Shown here: piece after piece, positions 10,117 to 13,637 of the stretch
How the letters are laid out: every line of letters starts with the position of its first letter
How positions within the stretch are numbered: position 1 is the stretch's first letter
Assembly (NCBI GenBank): GCA_025201765.1
Contig: MU623728.1
Coordinates: 1 to 13,637 of the forward strand
Direction of reading: 5' to 3'
Length of the DNA: 13,637 nt
Origin: Daldinia sp. FL1419
Taxonomy: Eukaryota > Ascomycota > Sordariomycetes > Xylariales > Hypoxylaceae
Translations under genes and position numbers: made by a program
Notes under the pieces: model-generated
Databases searched by the model: none
Told to the model about the DNA's origin: nothing
What the model saw: the letters and a program-made list of their open reading frames with translations, nothing else

Positions 10117-10188
10117 GTAAGATTTTTTAAAAATTTATGGAAACCATAAATCTTATATTATATGTTATGTGATTAAGCAAAATCTTAC
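10117..10188. repeat. Nested inverted repeats, about 72 bp
   Basis: The outer arms GTAAGATTTT (10117-10126) and AAAATCTTAC (10179-10188) are perfect 10-base inverted copies. Inside them ATTTATGG (10133-10140) and CCATAAAT (10144-10151) form a second perfect 8-base stem with an AAA loop. Two nested perfect stems are more than expected from base composition alone, although A/T-rich stems are common here. Function is unknown; a small foldback element or a transposon sub-terminal structure are possibilities. The GTAAG at the left arm resembles a splice donor, but there is no exon to support one. Confidence 0.5.
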
Positions 10189-10261
10189 AATTATTATTAA
10201 ATTTAAATTTTTTTAAATTTTAATTAATATTTTATAATAACTTTTAGTATTTATTCTAATT

Positions 10262-10470
10262 TAACCTTAACACATAAGATTATTACCAGTGAAGTAAATA
10301 TTTTAAAGGCATTTACAATATCTTTTAACCGGACTAAAAAGCGTACCCAACCTATTACAAAAGAAAGTAAAAATAAGGATATTCAACTCTTAAAAAGTCC
10401 TTAATTGGTAATTGGCGGTTTTAACTAGGATCTTATATTTACTTTTACCTAAAATTTTTATAATAAATTA
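10262..10470. other. Partly degraded patch of intermediate composition
   Basis: GC rises to about 28-32% over 10321-10440 and CpGs appear (CCGG near 10330, GCGT near 10342, GGCGG near 10415). The 20 bases at 10366-10385 match 1593-1612 in the left LTR with one transition, and the 40 bases before them can be loosely aligned to the LTR start with gaps. It may be a fragment of a related LTR family, less mutated than the main element. No coding sequence is recognised. Confidence 0.35.
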
Positions 10471-10476
10471 TTGAAC

Positions 10477-10511
10477 CAGGGTAGTGTGATTAGGTAATAG
10501 GAGCTACCCTG
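10477..10511. repeat. Inverted repeat at the left edge of the island
   Basis: CAGGGTAG (10477-10484) and CTACCCTG (10504-10511) are perfect inverted copies separated by 19 bases that include the candidate LTR start TGTGATTAGG. It may mark the element border or a protein-binding site. Confidence 0.55.
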
Positions 10512-10562
10512 AAGGTCCCTGTTGGCCCCCCCCCTTCTAAGGTTTACACACGTTCTTTTGGA

Positions 10563-10570
10563 TATAAATA
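10563..10570 (+). promoter_or_regulatory. TATA box in the island
   Basis: TATAAATA followed by GG sits about 30 bases after the nine-C run, in DNA of near-normal composition, so it stands out in a way TATA-like words elsewhere in the window do not. It would direct RNA polymerase II transcription to the right, as in the U3 part of an LTR. No downstream gene survives within the window. Confidence 0.45.
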
Positions 10571-10833
10571 GGTCTTCAGGAGTTGTTTTCTTGCCTGATC
10601 AGCTCAAGTCATACATAGTTCTTTAGAGATCGCCTTCATAGAGCTTCATATGAATAATATACACTTTGGGCCTATAACCTCATCGTACGCGCTACCATTG
10701 CCGAGCAGTCACCTACAGCAGCTATTCTACCTGATCATCCTATTATACTCCTCAGGATATAGTCACCTTGTATCCTCGAGCTCATACAGCCTCTGGCTTA
10801 CTATGGGTTAATTAAAGTATAAGGCATATCCTG

Positions 10834-10854
10834 CAGGAGCTATTAGAGCTCCTG
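10834..10854. repeat. Inverted repeat at the right edge of the island
   Basis: CAGGAGCT (10834-10841) and AGCTCCTG (10847-10854) are perfect inverted copies with a five-base ATTAG spacer, four bases before the composition falls. The word AGGAGCTA also occurs near the left edge (10499-10506). As an RNA it would form a stable stem, so a 3' end or polyadenylation-region role in an LTR is conceivable. Confidence 0.55.
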
Positions 10855-10858
10855 TTCA

Positions 10859-13637
10859 TTATATTTTTTTTTATATATATAATTTGATTTTTAAAATAAA
10901 TAATTTACCTAAAAAAATGTTTTTTAACCTTAAAATTGATGTTAATTATATACTTTATATAATTTAATATCTCAAATAAATTTAAAAAATACATATTAAT
11001 AATATTATTGTTAATATAATAGACAACCCTAATATATATTCTATTATTTTTATTTTTAATTATATTATTTTAAATATTAATAAGATTTATAATTTATTAT
11101 TAAATAATATTTATTTTTTTAATTTTTTTATAAAAATTAAAAATATTATTTTTATGATTTATAATTAAATATTATTTTTGTTAATAATTACAAAAGTAAT
11201 TTTATTCTTTTTTATACTTTTATCTATATTGATTATGAATGTTTACCATATTTAACTATTTATAAATCTATGGTTGGAATTATTCTTCTATTAAATATAA
11301 TATATTTATATTATATAAAAAATAACAGTACCTTTTATTATTATATTATTATCCTTAATTATTTCAATAGGGCTTATATTTCTTATTATTATAATAATAA
11401 TGGTAACAAATACTTATACTAATTTAATATATATTTTTATTACTAATCTTTACTAATTATTACTAAAAAATAAATTAATATATTATAATCTTATTTAAAT
11501 GTAATAAAATAGGAAATATTTTTATTATTATGTTAGTGGGTAGATTAATATTATCCTAGTTTAAATTAATTAATAATGATAGTGTTTTGTTATTATTTTA
11601 TAAGTTTAAAATTATTTAATAGGAAATTAAAAGGTTAAATAATATAATTAATTAAATTAAATAAGATGTAAAGGTAGGTATTATACATTTTTATTAATTT
11701 TAGGAGGTTATTAATAATTTATTTTTTTGGAATAATAATAATATCTAAAATTTTTAATAAATTTTTTTTTATAGGATTAATTAGTAAATATTATAAATAT
11801 TAGGCGATATTATAAATTTAGCAATAAATAAAAAAGGATAAAAGTGGGTTATATTATTTTTTTAATTTCTTTAATACTATAGTTTCTTTTAATTATATCT
11901 ATATAATTATATTAATTATTATTGATTTAAATGATTTATTTTTTTTTAATAATTTATTACTCTTCCCATACATTAAATAATTATTATTTATTTAAATATA
12001 TATTATTTATTTTGAATGTTAGTACTATATGATTTTTGTTAATTTTTAAAATATTTTAAAATATATTATATTTCAAAAACTTAAATTTAATTTAAGTGGT
12101 TTTAATATTTTTAACCTTTAAATACTTTTAATCTTAGATATTACTATGTAAAATTGGTTGTAAGTAAAAGGTGGGAATTATAAATTAATATTAATAATAT
12201 TAAAAGATTGATTTTATAATTTATTTATAGTTATAATGAAATAAATTGAGATTAGGAATTGTTGTTAAGATTATAGAAATGGTTAATTATTATTATTTTA
12301 AATTAATTTTATTTTAAAAATTATATAAATCTTTTTATTAAATTTTTTTTTAATTATTTATATTTTAATATTGTATCTTTTAAATTAAATAATTATTAAA
12401 TAAGTATTATTATAGAAACCTTTATTAAAATTTAAATTATATAATAATATAATTGGGATGTTAATTTTTAATTATAGTTTGGTTGGGGGTATTCTTATTG
12501 GTTATAAGGATTATATTATTTTTATTGATGGTTAATAAAAATTTTTGTTATTTATTATAATATAATTATTAATAAATTAATATATTTTAAATTTTTTAAA
12601 GATCTTTTAAAATAAGTTATTATTAATTGTATTAATTAAAATATTATATATAAATAAAATATATTGGGTAAAAAAAATTGTAAAAACTTAATTAATTATA
12701 TTTAATAATATTTAAAAATATATATAATTATATAATTATTAATTGTTTTTAAATATTTTTATTAAATTGGGTAATGGAGTTATTTTGTTTTGTTTAAGAT
12801 TATAAAAAATTTTATAAAGTTATTTAGTAAATTTAATATTGTTTGTATTTATTTATATAATCTTTATATTTATAATAAGAACTAATTATTAAAATTAAAT
12901 TTATATAAATGAATTTTATAAATAAACATTAATAATTTATAAGTATAACCTTTTTTAAATTATAAATAAAATTTGTATAAAATCTTTTTTAAAAAAAGTA
13001 GGGATGTTATTGAATAATAAATTATTTTCTTGTATATTGTATAGTATTTTATGAATAATCTTAAAAATATATTTATATTGTATGGTTATTTTGTTTTAAA
13101 TAATTAATAATATTTGTTGGAAGAGTTTGGTAGTTATTAATTCCCATTAAATGGAATAGATTGAGTTAGTATTAAGTTTAATTAAAATATTAAATTATAA
13201 GTAAGTTATTTTTCTTTTAAGTAGTAAAAGAATTGTTATTCTTAATGAAGTTGCGTATAAAATTATTTTATTTTTTGAATAATAATGGTAGTAAAGTATT
13301 AAATATAAAAAGATCTTTTTAATCTTAATAATATTTTAAAAATAAAAATGTGTATTGTAAGGATTATTTTATATTACTTTTATAATTATTTTAAATATAA
13401 AATATTAATATTTATTAAGTTTAAATAATATTTAATTTTATAAAGTTATTTCTTACTTTTTATTATAATTTAATTCATTATTTAAAAATTGATTTTTTTT
13501 TCTTTTTTCTTAATTATAAATAAAATTAAAAAAATTAATTTTTAATTAATTTTAATTTTTTATAATAATTTATTTAATTAAATAAAATCTATAATTAAAA
13601 TAAATTATTTTAATAAAAATTAATGAATTAAAATAAT
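10859..13637. other. AT-rich relic DNA, strongly G-over-C on the plus strand
   Basis: No gene, RNA or mobile-element border could be identified. From about 11500 to 13480 the plus strand keeps G but has lost almost all C. For example, 12241-12300 has 10 G and no C, and 12481-12540 has 14 G and 1 C. That is what C-to-T change of one strand leaves behind. Stops occur in all frames. Patches such as 12470-12520 (GGTTGGGGGTATTC) and 13120-13160 are the least degraded and the best targets for homology searches. The last 150 bases are nearly pure A and T. Confidence 0.65.

Larger units (their letters stand above)
10471..10858 (+). mobile_element. Unmutated GC-normal island, LTR-like with promoter
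   Basis: Composition jumps to about 43% GC for some 390 bases, with around eight CpGs, then falls abruptly to AT-rich DNA at 10859. It contains a nine-C run (10526-10534), a TATAAATA box (10563-10570) and downstream pyrimidine-rich sequence. Each edge carries a perfect 8-base inverted repeat. No open reading frame of note is present. TATA box, length and lack of coding fit a solo LTR or LTR fragment. One candidate start is TGTGATTAGG at 10485 and one candidate end is CCTGTTCA at 10858, but the five bases outside these do not match, so the borders are not proved. It could also be a fragment of a gene promoter. It either inserted after the mutation stopped or is too short or too unique to be recognised as a repeat. 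Confidence 0.5.

Noticed and set aside
1..13637. Mitochondrial, apicomplexan or bacterial symbiont origin because of extreme AT content
   Set aside because: No rRNA, tRNA or conserved gene appears in 13.6 kb, while transition-only LTR divergence and a GC-normal island fit a RIP-affected fungal nuclear block better. Not strictly excluded without the source genome.
1..13637. CRISPR array, defence island or other prokaryotic system
   Set aside because: No regularly spaced identical repeats with unique spacers and no intact protein genes were seen; the tandem arrays at 6713 and 8716 have no spacers.

Overview
This window shows no intact gene. It is extremely AT-rich (by eye about one base in six is G or C) and very poor in CpG. 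It reads as a block of old transposable elements degraded by C-to-T mutation on both strands. The best explanation is repeat-induced point mutation (RIP) in a filamentous ascomycete (Pezizomycotina). The main evidence is a pair of long terminal repeats whose 37 differences are all transitions, with no transversion and no gap. I cannot name the species. An AT-rich chromosome block of the kind found near fungal centromeres, subtelomeres or between gene-rich segments would fit.

Layout: (1) 1-1555 is AT-rich relic DNA with no recognisable gene. (2) 1561-8348 is one nearly complete LTR retrotransposon, about 6.8 kb, with 178-bp direct LTRs and a 5-bp target-site duplication (CATTC) touching both outer ends. 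Its interior holds no intact coding sequence but keeps a degenerate 18-bp tandem repeat (6713-6943). An internal pyrimidine run next to the left LTR hints that the element points to the left (minus strand). (3) 8354-9686 is G-rich relic DNA containing five copies of a 36-bp tandem repeat (8716-8894). (4) 9687-9709 is a perfect GC-rich hairpin with three CpGs, standing where the sequence to its right becomes strongly C-rich; it may be the end of another transposon. (5) 10117-10188 is a nested inverted repeat. (6) 10262-10858 is an island of near-normal composition, about 25-55% GC per 60-base line, with a TATA box and many CpGs. It looks like an LTR or LTR fragment that escaped or post-dates the mutation. 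(7) 10859-13637 returns to AT-rich DNA, most of it strongly G-over-C on the plus strand.

No tRNA, rRNA, CRISPR array or expressed gene is visible. The window is of interest for the record of insertion and mutation it keeps: sharp strand-specific loss of C or G in long blocks, tandem repeats of codon-multiple length inside dead elements, and one unmutated promoter-bearing island.
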